Shown here: one piece after another, positions 34,313-44,200 of the stretch | Position numbering within the stretch: the stretch's first letter is position 1 | How the letters are laid out: each line of letters begins with the position of its first letter | Made by a program: the position numbers and the translations under genes | From: Pseudoalteromonas luteoviolacea H33-S | GTDB taxonomy: Bacteria; Pseudomonadota; Gammaproteobacteria; Enterobacterales; Alteromonadaceae | Assembly: GCF_001625695.1 (NCBI RefSeq) | Contig: NZ_AUXY01000104.1 | Coordinates: 62,001 to 126,000, forward strand | Length of the DNA stretch: 64,000 bases | Reading direction: 5' to 3' | The notes under the pieces: generated by a model | The model's input: the letters and a program-made list of their open reading frames with translations, nothing else | Database searches by the model: none | Told to the model about the DNA's origin: nothing

Positions 34313-35626
34313 CTACTTTTGATTAAAGAGATCTAAGGCACTGGCCGTCATGGCACGTACCCCAGTTTTTAAAGCCAATGGATAATCTGGCGCAAACTTG
34401 CTTGAATGCAATGAAGGCAAACTTGTGCCATGTTTTTGCGCATCGGCATATGCTTGTGGCTCGACGCCCCCTAACCAGAAAATGGTGATCGGAATATTGT
34501 CATCCGTGCGCCCGTAAAGGCCAAAATCTTCTCCCGCCATCACAGGCTCAGCTTTCACCACATTCTCAGAACCCAATTCATTTTTAATACTGGCTGTCAC
34601 CGCATTAGCAAGATCAGGTGCATTATAAGTTGATGGAATGCTCTCTGATTCATGCACATGTACAACAGGCGCTTGCTCAGGCGTCAATCCAGCACTCAAA
34701 GCGACCCCTTTAGTCAGCCGCCTTAACGCTGCTATTTGCTGATCTCTCACTTCTCTATCATAAGATCGCAATGTCAGCTGCAATTTCACTTCGTTAGAAA
34801 TAATATTATGCTTAGATCCACCATGAATCGATCCCACAGTGATCACAGAAGGCTTAAGCGGTGAGATCTCACGACTGGTAATGGTCTGGATCCCAAGTAC
34901 AATGCGCGACGCTAACACGATGGGATCAATCGTTGTATGCGGGTAGGCGCCATGACCACCTTGCCCTTTTACAGTAATGTCTACAGAATCAACATTGGCT
35001 AACGCATAGCCAGGAGAGATGGCAACTTTACCTGCAGGCAGCGATGCACTGACATGTAAACCAAGAACATGATCAGGCTTGGCAAATTTGCTAAATAGCC
35101 CTTCTTTGAGCATGGCTTTAGCGCCAGCGCCCACTTCTTCTGCGGGCTGCGCCACCATCATTAATGTACCCTGCCACTGATGTTTATTTTTTACCAACTG
35201 CTCTGCAGCACCAATAAAACTGGTCATATGAATATCATGGCCACAGCCGTGCATTACACCGACCATGTTATTGTTGGCATCCTTTACGCGCACTTTTGAA
35301 GCATAAGGCTTTCCTGTTTGCTCAATAATTGGCAAACCATCTGTATCAGCGCGGATCATCACTGTCGGTCCATCACCATTTTTCATCAGCCCTACTACAC
35401 CATAGCCGCCCACACGTTCAGTGACATCAAAGCCCAATGCTTTTAACTCTTGCGCCAAACGTGCGCCCGTTTGCTGTTCTTGCATAGACAGCTCAGGGTT
35501 CTGATGTAGATGTAAATACAGCGCTTCTAATTTAGGAAGCGACTGGTTTACTGCGGATTCAAGATTACTAGCAGCAGCGTGATGTACACAGCACAATAGC
35601 GCCATTGATGTGAGCAATGTTTTCAT
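34313..35626 (-). CDS. Secreted M20-family amidohydrolase
   Basis: A 437-residue M20D-type metallo-amidohydrolase (hippurate hydrolase / IAA-amino-acid hydrolase group). ATG 35626 starts a signal peptide (KTLLTSMALLCCVHHAAAS), so the enzyme is exported; a longer frame to 35725 is less likely. Metal-site motifs seen are HGCGHDIHM near residue 112, the catalytic Glu pair in PAEEVGAGA, GLHVSA, and the dimerisation domain GGHGAYPH. It is convergent with rluA, with 15 bases between their stops, and divergent from the HD-GYP gene. The natural amide substrate is unknown. Confidence 0.9.
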   Translation of the reverse strand: MKTLLTSMALLCCVHHAAASNLESAVNQSLPKLEALYLHLHQNPELSMQEQQTGARLAQELKALGFDVTERVGGYGVVGLMKNGDGPTVMIRADTDGLPIIEQTGKPYASKVRVKDANNNMVGVMHGCGHDIHMTSFIGAAEQLVKNKHQWQGTLMMVAQPAEEVGAGAKAMLKEGLFSKFAKPDHVLGLHVSASLPAGKVAISPGYALANVDSVDITVKGQGGHGAYPHTTIDPIVLASRIVLGIQTITSREISPLKPSVITVGSIHGGSKHNIISNEVKLQLTLRSYDREVRDQQIAALRRLTKGVALSAGLTPEQAPVVHVHESESIPSTYNAPDLANAVTASIKNELGSENVVKAEPVMAGEDFGLYGRTDDNIPITIFWLGGVEPQAYADAQKHGTSLPSLHSSKFAPDYPLALKTGVRAMTASALDLFNQK

Positions 35627-35800
35627 AACGTTATTATTATTGAATTGAAAAAGTCGTTCCAGCTTGCAAACAATTGCTGATAAATGCAACTGTTTATGCC
35701 ATTCTCGCTGGACAAAAATGTTCATAATCTGTGCACTATTGCGCTTTCATTTTGATATGCCTTTGCTAAGCTTAAATTCTACACAAGGGGTTTTTATACT

Positions 35801-36994
35801 GTGAAAACAATAAATATCAAAGAGTTACAACCTGGTATGTTTGTTGTTGGCGTGATCAAACAAGCCGGACACGTACGGGTAAAAAATCAAGGCTGGGTGA
35901 GAGATGAAAAAGGGATCAACAACTTGATCCATTCCGGTGTATTAGAAGTCGAGATCGATCCCGACAAAACATTAGATCAGTCCCAACCCGAACCAGAGAT
36001 CATCGAAGAAGTGATCACTTCTGCTAAACCAGATCCCTGGCACAAATCCGTCCCAGTCGAAGCTGAGCTTGGCCAAGCTGTTAAAATGTACGAGCAAGCA
36101 AAGCAGCTACAAGAAAAGGCCTTCTCCGATATAAAAGAAGGTCGAAAAATTGATATCGCGGAGTTTAAAGAAACGGCTTCAGGCTTTATCGATTCAGTGT
36201 TTAGAAATCAAGATGCCCTCGCCTGCATCGCACGGATCCGTGAAAAAGATGGCTACCTGCTGGAGCACTCTTTAAACGTATCCATTTTAATGAGTATCTT
36301 TGCCAAGCACCTCGGATTTGATCGCGAGCTCATAGAAGAGTTGGCAACGGGCGCGTTATTGCATGATATAGGTAAAATTAAAATCCCTGATGAAATATTG
36401 CAAAAACCGGACAAGCTCAGTGAAAATGAGTTTGCCATCATGCGAGAGCATGCAAAATATAGTCACGATATTGTTAAAGACAGTGGATTAGGTGAAATTG
36501 CCGCTGAAATAGCAGGCTTTCATCACGAGAGGCTAGATGGCACAGGGTATCCGTACTCAAAACAAGGTGACGAATTGTCACAGTATGTACGTATGATCTC
36601 TATTGTCGATGTCTATGACGCCATGACTGCAGACAGAGTCTACAAAGTGGGTATGGCCCCCATAAAAGCATTCAAAAAGCTCAAAGCTGGGTGTCCACAT
36701 CAGTTTGATGAGAACTTACTTAACCAATTTATTCACTGTATTGGCATGTATCCGGTAGGCACTTTAGTTAAGCTCAAAAGCCATCGCATAGGTATTGTTG
36801 CAGCGAGCAACCCAGTGTCGCCTTTACAACCTGTGGTGAAAGTGTTTTACAATGCAAAGAACATGTTTCATGTTGAAGTAAGAGATGTCGACTTAAGCGA
36901 TAAGCGCATTGATGATGAGTTAGAAGCCGCGGTAAAACCTGAAGAGTTTGGTTTGGACTTAATCAAGTTTTTCCGCCACTCTATGCTACCTTAG
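35801..36994 (+). CDS. HD-GYP cyclic-di-GMP phosphodiesterase with DUF3391 domain
   Basis: A 397-residue protein. Residues 1-120 match the DUF3391 domain found before many HD-GYP domains (KTINIKELQPGMFVVGV). The HD-GYP domain has its metal pair H188-D189 in LLHDIGKIKIPDEIL and the full signature HHERLDGTGYP from residue 241, so it looks catalytically competent to break down cyclic-di-GMP. The start is GTG 35801 with AAGGGG upstream. No membrane segment. It is a single gene, divergent from the amidohydrolase and convergent with gspB. Confidence 0.92.
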   Translation: MKTINIKELQPGMFVVGVIKQAGHVRVKNQGWVRDEKGINNLIHSGVLEVEIDPDKTLDQSQPEPEIIEEVITSAKPDPWHKSVPVEAELGQAVKMYEQAKQLQEKAFSDIKEGRKIDIAEFKETASGFIDSVFRNQDALACIARIREKDGYLLEHSLNVSILMSIFAKHLGFDRELIEELATGALLHDIGKIKIPDEILQKPDKLSENEFAIMREHAKYSHDIVKDSGLGEIAAEIAGFHHERLDGTGYPYSKQGDELSQYVRMISIVDVYDAMTADRVYKVGMAPIKAFKKLKAGCPHQFDENLLNQFIHCIGMYPVGTLVKLKSHRIGIVAASNPVSPLQPVVKVFYNAKNMFHVEVRDVDLSDKRIDDELEAAVKPEEFGLDLIKFFRHSMLP

Positions 36995-37025
36995 CGCCTT
37001 AAGCGCTAAGGTCACTTCTGTTGGG

Positions 37026-38126
37026 TTATGGGATCCAGTCCTGCATGGCATTGAGGGTAAATTCAATGCCATCAAAGTCAAATAAAGCTTGCTCTGGTGT
37101 GATCTCTACTATGGTCAAGGCACCTAGGTTGTCGCCTTCATATAACTCACGGTTATTCACTTTGATCCAACGCTTATCAGGCTCTGTGGCGTAAATATGT
37201 GCTTGATAACGCAAAGATGGAATACTATTTTGTAGTTTCAAAGGAAGTAACTCAACCGGTGTGGCTTGTGCTGTTTCTCTGCTACTAGATACCACGTCAC
37301 TGTCTTCCTCTGACCCCACAGAAAACGTCGGGCGGGTTTCTTCCACAGCTGCTGCAAAGGCTTTTTTCAGCTCATCTGATACACCAGCTAACTCCTCTTC
37401 TTCACGATTTTGAGTGCTATTAAACTGATTAGATTGCGGTGCTCCGGTATACGCTTGTGTCATATTCGGATTATAAACTTGCCCTGTATTAGGCATCGCG
37501 ACAGGTTGCTGTGTATAAGCCATATTTGGCTGCACAATTTGCCCTGCGGCTGCAAATTGCTGCGTTTGTGGCATTTGTGCTTGTACCGGTACATTAACAA
37601 TTTGGCCCTGACTATTTACAGGGACCAACTGTTGAGAATAAACAGCTCGGCCACTGGCATCGAAGCCCACTTGCACTGACATCCACTGATAGTGAATTTG
37701 GTTTTGTACCATAGGTTGCTGCATCAATACCGGTTGTTGCATTGGGTTGGTCATAACAGGTGCAGTAGCTACAACATTGGGAGTTGTAAGTGCAGTGTTT
37801 GCGACAACTTGATCAGACGCATTAGACTCAGCCTGAGTAATCTCCGAGTCCGCTTTAACCGCCTCAACCTCTGCAGTCTCTTTGGTTTCCTCAGCACGCG
37901 ATACTGGCTCAACAGCCACCAGTGTTTGATCATTGTCAGGTGTTTGCACCGACTGACCAAGGAAATACCCTGCGCTTAGCGCACAAATGCTAATAAGCCC
38001 ACCGCCTAGTCCGAGACTTAAACGTTTATAAAATGCGACCTGTGCAGATTGACGTGCTTGTACATAGTCTTGCTCAGATTTTGATTGTTGTTGTGATTGT
38101 TTTAATGCATTAACAAGATAAGACAT
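37026..38126 (-). CDS. gspB: General secretion pathway protein B (GspB/ExeB-like) with Q/N-rich linker
   Basis: A 366-residue inner-membrane protein. A short cytoplasmic N-terminus (SYLVNALKQSQQQS) precedes a membrane helix at about 35-56. Then comes a long periplasmic linker (about 60-260) very rich in Gln, Asn, Pro and Val. The C-terminal 80 residues match the GspB domain (SIPSLRYQAHIYA, KRWIKVN, EGDNL, DWIP). With the ExeA-type ATPase encoded 9 bases upstream it would form the GspAB complex, which helps place the type II secretin in the outer membrane through peptidoglycan. Confidence 0.85.
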   Translation of the reverse strand: MSYLVNALKQSQQQSKSEQDYVQARQSAQVAFYKRLSLGLGGGLISICALSAGYFLGQSVQTPDNDQTLVAVEPVSRAEETKETAEVEAVKADSEITQAESNASDQVVANTALTTPNVVATAPVMTNPMQQPVLMQQPMVQNQIHYQWMSVQVGFDASGRAVYSQQLVPVNSQGQIVNVPVQAQMPQTQQFAAAGQIVQPNMAYTQQPVAMPNTGQVYNPNMTQAYTGAPQSNQFNSTQNREEEELAGVSDELKKAFAAAVEETRPTFSVGSEEDSDVVSSSRETAQATPVELLPLKLQNSIPSLRYQAHIYATEPDKRWIKVNNRELYEGDNLGALTIVEITPEQALFDFDGIEFTLNAMQDWIP

Positions 38127-38135
38127 GGCACACCA

Positions 38136-39050
38136 TTAAAAAATATATGAAAGACCAAAACCGCAGACAAACATTGCGGCCACCCAACCAGACACTAACA
38201 TCGGCACATTGAGTTTTTTGGTTTGTTGTTCTGGGATCAAATTAAGCGGCAAAGCCTCTTTGGCTGCTTGTTGCGCTATCTGTTTAGTGACTTCTTGCTG
38301 CTGAGCAGAATAAGCACCAAGCAAACATCTGTCTGCCAGTAAATTAATAAGCCTTGGGATCCCTGCTGTCACTTGATGAATATAGGCAACAGATTCATTG
38401 CTAAACAAGTGATTTTGGCAACCCGCTTTATTCAATCTGTGCTTGATATAAGAAAACACTTGCGACTCAGTCAACGGCAGCAAGTGGTATCTCGCAGTGA
38501 TCCTTTGTGCTAACTGACGCAACTCGTTGCGTTGCAGTAACTGCTGGAGTTCAGGCTGACCAACCAACACAATCTGCAGAAGCTTTTTATGATCCGTTTC
38601 TAAATTAGTCAATAGACGAAGCTGCTCTAACACTTCTGCAGCCAAGTGCTGTGCTTCATCAATAATCAGCATAGTGTGGCCACCTTGCTCATGATTATCT
38701 AACAAACGTTTTTTGATCACATCGGTTAATGACTTCAGCGTTGCTTCTTTTGCATCATAGTCAATGTGCAGCTCATCACAAATACTGGCTAACAATTCCA
38801 TTTCGGACAGTGCTGGGTTTAAAACAAACGCAACCTGCGTAGACTCGGGTAATTGCGCCAACATGCTGCGCGTCACGGTGGTTTTACCTGTGCCCACTTC
38901 CCCTGTCAATAATACAAAGCCGCCGGCGTCACCAAGTCCATAGGTTAAATGCGCCAACGCTTCTTTGTGGCGATCACTTAAAAATAGAAACTCAGGATTT
39001 GGCGCAATTGAAAACGGTTTTTCCGTTAAACCAAAATAGCGTAAATACAC
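38136..39050 (-). CDS. gspA: ExeA/GspA-family AAA ATPase
   Basis: A 304-residue AAA+ ATPase of the ExeA family. The N-terminus MYLRYFGLTEKPFSIAPNPEF is the family hallmark; Walker A is GEVGTGKTTV near residue 49, and Walker B is MLIIDEAQHL near 124. A membrane helix closes the protein (about 282-302), with almost nothing beyond it, so the peptidoglycan-binding extension of full ExeA is absent. It is followed 9 bases later by gspB. The pair assists type II secretion; a role in MSHA-pilus-type systems is an alternative for such short ATPases. Confidence 0.85.
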   Translation of the reverse strand: MYLRYFGLTEKPFSIAPNPEFLFLSDRHKEALAHLTYGLGDAGGFVLLTGEVGTGKTTVTRSMLAQLPESTQVAFVLNPALSEMELLASICDELHIDYDAKEATLKSLTDVIKKRLLDNHEQGGHTMLIIDEAQHLAAEVLEQLRLLTNLETDHKKLLQIVLVGQPELQQLLQRNELRQLAQRITARYHLLPLTESQVFSYIKHRLNKAGCQNHLFSNESVAYIHQVTAGIPRLINLLADRCLLGAYSAQQQEVTKQIAQQAAKEALPLNLIPEQQTKKLNVPMLVSGWVAAMFVCGFGLSYIF

Positions 39051-39222
39051 GTGCTGTCTCTTTATTGTTAGAATGCTGCCTATAATGGCAAAAAATCACT
39101 TTAAGTTAAAACATTGTTTGCTTAATCGACACTGAATTTTTCACAAATTTAGGAACAAACATTTTAAACTCAAGATGATAGTGCCATAGTGAAACATGAA
39201 ATAATGACGTATTAGGATAACT

Positions 39223-40329
39223 ATGAAGGTGTATTTGGTCGGTGGTGCCGTCAGAGATGAATTACTCGGCAGACCTATATTAGAAAGAGACTATGTTGTA
39301 GTAGGTGCGACAATCAGAGATATGCTCAAACTTGGTTATCAACAAGTTGGTAAAGATTTCCCTGTGTTTTTGCACCCAGAAAGTAAAGATGAGCACGCCT
39401 TAGCACGCACCGAACGCAAGCAAGGGCAAGGCTATACGGGCTTTATTTGCGACTTTGCACCGACCATTACCCTAGAAGATGATCTGATCCGCCGTGATTT
39501 GACCGTCAATGCCATTGCCAAAGATGATCAAGGTAATTTGATCGATCCCTATCATGGTGAAGCAGATCTCGACAATAAGATCTTGCGCCATGTCAGTGAC
39601 GCCTTCAGCGAAGATCCACTGAGGATCTTACGTGTTGCGCGATTCGCTGCGCGCTATCACTACTTGGACTTTACCATTGCGGATGAAACCATGCAGTTAA
39701 TGACTGCCATGGTTCAAGCGGGTGAGCTTAAAACGCTCACTAAAGAGCGGGTATGGATGGAGATAGAAAAATCACTCAAAGATGGTGCTATCCACATATT
39801 TGCCAATGTGCTTGCGGATCTGAATGCCCTGCCATTTGTTACACCTTGGCAAACCAAATGGGATCAAACCACTGCTAAGACATTAGCGGATCAACTTGCG
39901 CGCTTAGATCCAAGCAACGATACCTATTTAAGATCTGCGTTTAGCCTTTGGCAATATCAAGCTGATCTGAGCCAATACAATCTAGAGCAAGCTCATAAGA
40001 TCCCAAAAATCTATGCTGATAGCTTACGTGATTTGCAGGCAAACTTACCATTATTACAATCAACCCCTTGGCAAGCTGACACCATCATGACCATATTAAA
40101 TCAGCTCGATGCATGGCGTCGTCCAGAGCGTTTAAGCGTGTTTATCAGCACTGCACGCGTCATTGATGATCACTGTGCCGACAAAGCCATTAAACTCAAC
40201 AAAGCATACAAAGCAGCGAGTAATGTCAAAGCACAGGAAGTGATCGCACTGGGTGCAAAAGGGCCAGAAATTAAAGTAGAGATGGATAAGCTGAAATTAA
40301 AGCGTATTGAAGCCATTTTGACGCTTTAA
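39223..40329 (+). CDS. cca: CCA-adding tRNA nucleotidyltransferase
   Basis: A 368-residue class II tRNA nucleotidyltransferase that builds or repairs the 3' CCA end of tRNAs. The N-terminus KVYLVGGAVRDELLGR and the catalytic block ERDYVVVGAT are present, then the NTP-selection motif RRDLTVNAIAKD and the neck EDPLRILRVARFAARY. E. coli Cca has 412 residues with a C-terminal HD phosphohydrolase domain; here no HD metal motif is visible and the tail is shorter, so the extra phosphatase activities are probably missing. It is a single gene. Confidence 0.95.
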   Translation: MKVYLVGGAVRDELLGRPILERDYVVVGATIRDMLKLGYQQVGKDFPVFLHPESKDEHALARTERKQGQGYTGFICDFAPTITLEDDLIRRDLTVNAIAKDDQGNLIDPYHGEADLDNKILRHVSDAFSEDPLRILRVARFAARYHYLDFTIADETMQLMTAMVQAGELKTLTKERVWMEIEKSLKDGAIHIFANVLADLNALPFVTPWQTKWDQTTAKTLADQLARLDPSNDTYLRSAFSLWQYQADLSQYNLEQAHKIPKIYADSLRDLQANLPLLQSTPWQADTIMTILNQLDAWRRPERLSVFISTARVIDDHCADKAIKLNKAYKAASNVKAQEVIALGAKGPEIKVEMDKLKLKRIEAILTL

Positions 40330-40340
40330 ACTATTAAGAA

Positions 40341-40358
40341 AGGGGGCTATCGCCCCCT
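40341..40358. terminator. Shared hairpin between convergent cca and lipoprotein genes
   Basis: AGGGGGC-TATC-GCCCCCT is a perfect 7-bp stem between two converging genes. On the minus strand it is followed by TTCTT, on the plus strand by no U-run, so it best serves the lipoprotein gene. Confidence 0.6.
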
Positions 40359-40364
40359 AGCGCA

Positions 40365-40922
40365 TTAAGCACATTTTTTGCCTAATACATCTTCAACCGA
40401 AACAGCTAATTTATCTTTTCGGATCACAATATGCTGATTATTCGATTTAATTGACAAAGCGCCGCCACCTATCGTCATATTATCGCTAATGATATATTCC
40501 ACTTCATTCTTGTCATTGATTTCATATGCAAGTGACGGTGTTGCATTTTGTAATTGGAAATGACGAAGATTCTCATCATATTTGAAGCTTAAGTCGTTAA
40601 ATGAATAATTAGGCAGCTCTTTTGTTGCAGCAGCATAACAGTCTTTATTGCCACCTTTGTCATCATTTAGGTGGTCAAACATATGATATTTGCCCTGACT
40701 ATCAATTACTGCAACCGCTTTATCTCCCTCATAACTTGCATCATAAACACCAACTATCGGTGCAAACTCTGATGTTGCAGGTTGTTCAGTCGTCGTTGAA
40801 TTATTGACTGTTGGTTGCTGTTCTTGCGCTTTCGGCGTGCTGTTGTCATCACTGCCACCACCACATGCTGCCAGAGATAAGCCTAAGAATACAGGTAGTA
40901 CTTTTTTCATCATTGTTGCCAT
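40365..40922 (-). CDS. Lipoprotein of unknown function
   Basis: A 185-residue predicted lipoprotein with signal MMKKVLPVFLGLSLAAC, lipobox LAAC and lipidated Cys near residue 20, followed by GGGSDDNS, a flexible tether. A Thr/Gln/Glu-rich spacer reaches to about residue 52. The folded part (VVGVYDASYEGDKAVAVID in outline, then NKDCYAAATKELPNY) has one Cys near its start and another at the very end (KKCA), which may pair. I do not recognise the family. ATG 40922 is used; starts at 40913 or 40910 would give the same mature protein. Confidence 0.7.
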   Translation of the reverse strand: MATMMKKVLPVFLGLSLAACGGGSDDNSTPKAQEQQPTVNNSTTTEQPATSEFAPIVGVYDASYEGDKAVAVIDSQGKYHMFDHLNDDKGGNKDCYAAATKELPNYSFNDLSFKYDENLRHFQLQNATPSLAYEINDKNEVEYIISDNMTIGGGALSIKSNNQHIVIRKDKLAVSVEDVLGKKCA

Positions 40923-41204
40923 ATTGAAAATAAATTAATTGGCAATTATATTTAAAACATACCGTTTTAAAAAACATTCTAAGACATTAAGCTATTGAAA
41001 AGTAAACCAAAGTAAACATAAACAGTTTATTTCCCGTCAGTAAACAAAAAATTAAACATCGACTTTTCCTGCCAATCAATACTGTATAAAAGCACGATCA
41101 AACAGTGCAGCGACATCATCTCTACTTAGTTATTTTTCAATTAGTTGCCTATGAACTGTTTTTTAAGTAAAAATAGCCAACATCTGTCGTATTAAGGAAA
41201 AGTG

Positions 41205-44200
41205 ATGTTAGCAGAGGCACTTAGGCGTATTGAGCAAGAAAAACAAGAAAAAACCGGTAGGCTAAATTTAAATGGTCTTGGCTTAACAGCGTTGCCTGAG
41301 GAATTATTCGAACTGGTTTGGTTAAAAGAGTTGTGTTTAGGGGTTGAGTTCGCTCATGAGTTAAAGCACAACCAGGGGACATTTATCTCACGCGCATTAT
41401 TTGACGATTTAAAGCACCATGATACGTCTGGCGGAGAATCCTCATTTGATGAACTACCAGAGCAAATACAGCGCTTATCTCAGCTAGAAGTCCTGATTGC
41501 GGAGCACTGCTTTGAAGCTGTGAACCTCAGTTTAATCTCAGAGCTTACGTCACTGCGTGTTTTAGTACTGGGAGACTCAAAGTTATTAAGTCAATACGGA
41601 TCGGTGCAATTGCCTAATCTGGCAGTGCTGTCACTTGTGCGCAACACCTCTTTTAATTCAGCAATGTTATGCCAGCTTACTGAGCTAAGATATTTAGATT
41701 TGTGCGGCAATGTAGACATTCAATTGGCACACCTGCAACATCGACACCATTTAGAGTGGCTTGAACTTTCAAATCTCGATGAATTAGACCTTAATGATTT
41801 AGCGGGCAGTCATAATTTACAATATCTAAAATTGTCTGATTGCCCGAAGCTTAAGTCCAATTTTCCCTATTTGTCACGATTAGATACCTTCATACTGGAA
41901 ACCTGTCAATTCGAGCAAACCCAATCAAGCTGGAATTTACCTAAAATAGAAACTATCGAATTAGTTGATTGTGTGCTTGGTAGCCTTGACATGCTGCGTG
42001 AATTAACAGCCCTGATACACCTTGATATCTCACACAGTTATTTTAGCGACCTCAGCCCATTAGAGAACTTGCAAAATGTGCGCTCGTTAGAGCTTGTGAG
42101 TTGTGAAATTGAGAACATATCCCCTATTAATGAACTTAACCGCATTCAAAAATTAAAATTGTCCGATAACCTCATCTCTGATTTAACAGGCATAGAGCAA
42201 CTCCAAAACCTGACATATCTTGACTTAGATAACAATGCTGTTTGTGACATCACACCGCTTGCAAAGCTTAGCGACCTAGAAAGCCTATACCTAGATGATA
42301 ATCTCATAAAAGACATCACGCCAATTGGACAAATTAAAAAACTAGAACACCTCAAAGTCAGTAATAACCATTTTTTAACAGAGCATGACTTAACCCTAGA
42401 GCCATGGGACAACCACCTAGATGCCATTAAAAACTTGCTGCTGCAAACCACCGAAAGCCACAGTCAAATAAAGCTGCCTTGCAAGGTATTATTTTTAGGC
42501 AACCACAGTGCTGGTAAATCGAGCTTAGCGAATTATTTGCAAAAGCAAAGCCTCACTGAAAAGACCCAATCGACCCATATTCTCTCCATTCAGCACTATA
42601 CCTGTGTAGATAATCGCGCAGCGTCACAGCAAGCGATACAAAACTCACTGCCTGATGCCATTTTTTATGACTTTGGTGGCCAAGATTATTACCATGGCGT
42701 GTATCGGGTATTTATGCAGCAAAAAGTCCTCACTTGCTTACTGTGGAAGCAAGACTGTAATGGTAATCAGCAAGCAACAGATAGCCGTGGCTACGAGACT
42801 CAGCATTTCTCACTGGCGTATTGGCTTGCTCAGTGGCGCGGTATGACAGCACCTGAACGCAAGGTAGAGACGCCTTTATTGTTAGTGCAAACCCATGCTG
42901 ACCAAGACCCAAAACAGTTAGTCACCTCTGAACCACAATCGCTGACCCAGCACCAGTTTTATGTCTCCCTAAATGACGCAGGTGACACGTCTGTCAATCA
43001 GGCCAGCCTAAACTACTTACACACCACATTGGATACATTTATCGAGCAAAGCCGCCGCACGGTAAAGGGAGATAAATGGTATCAAGACTTTATCGCATAT
43101 GTGTTGGACCGACAGCAAAACCGTATAAACAATGCCCACACATATACTCGCTTGGGCGACTTGGTTAAACAATACCAAGCGGGCTCTGACAATGACAGAT
43201 TGCACCTGCAAACAGAGCTGAAAAAATGGCACGAGCAAGGGCTGGTTTTATACTATCCCAGTATCAATAAAAACAAGGTGTGGCTTAATCCGCAAGCCCT
43301 AACACAGTTTATCCATAGCCACATATTAAGCCTTAAAACATTTGAAAACTCTCAGGGAAGGATACGTAAAGCACAATTCGATAAACTTATAAAACAACAT
43401 AAAATCGATAAAGACGTTGTCGAACTGCTCAAAAAAGAAAAAGTCATCTTTGACCATACACACACCGATGAAATCATCATCCCCAACTATCTCCCACTGG
43501 CCAAAGAAGAGGGCGACCACTATGCACTGTATACCTTCGGTATGGAGTATGCTAGTGCCTTTACTTTAAAGTTTGCGCAATTTATCCCCATGGGACTCAT
43601 TAACCAACTCATTTGTTACTTTGGCCCCTTACCCGAAAGCAAATTGTTTTGGCGCAACCAGTTACTGTTTACCTTAGGTGTCAACAAAAATGACGATGGG
43701 ACAAAAAACACAGATCACGCCAGCAAGGTGCTGATAAAAGTCGAGTACCATCCACATATTCAAATCAAGGTCTATATCAGTGGCCACAACAAGGTACGCT
43801 CGCAGCATATTCGCTATCTGTATTTTGTGATTATGGCCATGTATTGGGATTTGGATATTCAAACCGATCTCAAGCGCTTTGATAGTTTGTTTAAGCAACT
43901 TAAGCAAGGTAGTAGCAAAAAGCGCACACTTGAACTCGAGGAAGTGACACAACAACAATTCGACCACATTAAAACCGTTTTTGAAACGCCACCTAAAGAC
44001 TTACAGCTATCTTTGGATAACCGTTACTTTGTGTCGGCAACTGAGCTCGCTGAGCACAGCAACTCTACGCAAATCTCGGCTTTTGATACGCAAAAAAATA
44101 TAATAAAAAACTTAGATGTAGAACCCTATCAACCATTTACACTGAAAGGACTGAATAAAGTGCTCAAAGTATTTATATCTTATTGCCACGATGACATCGC

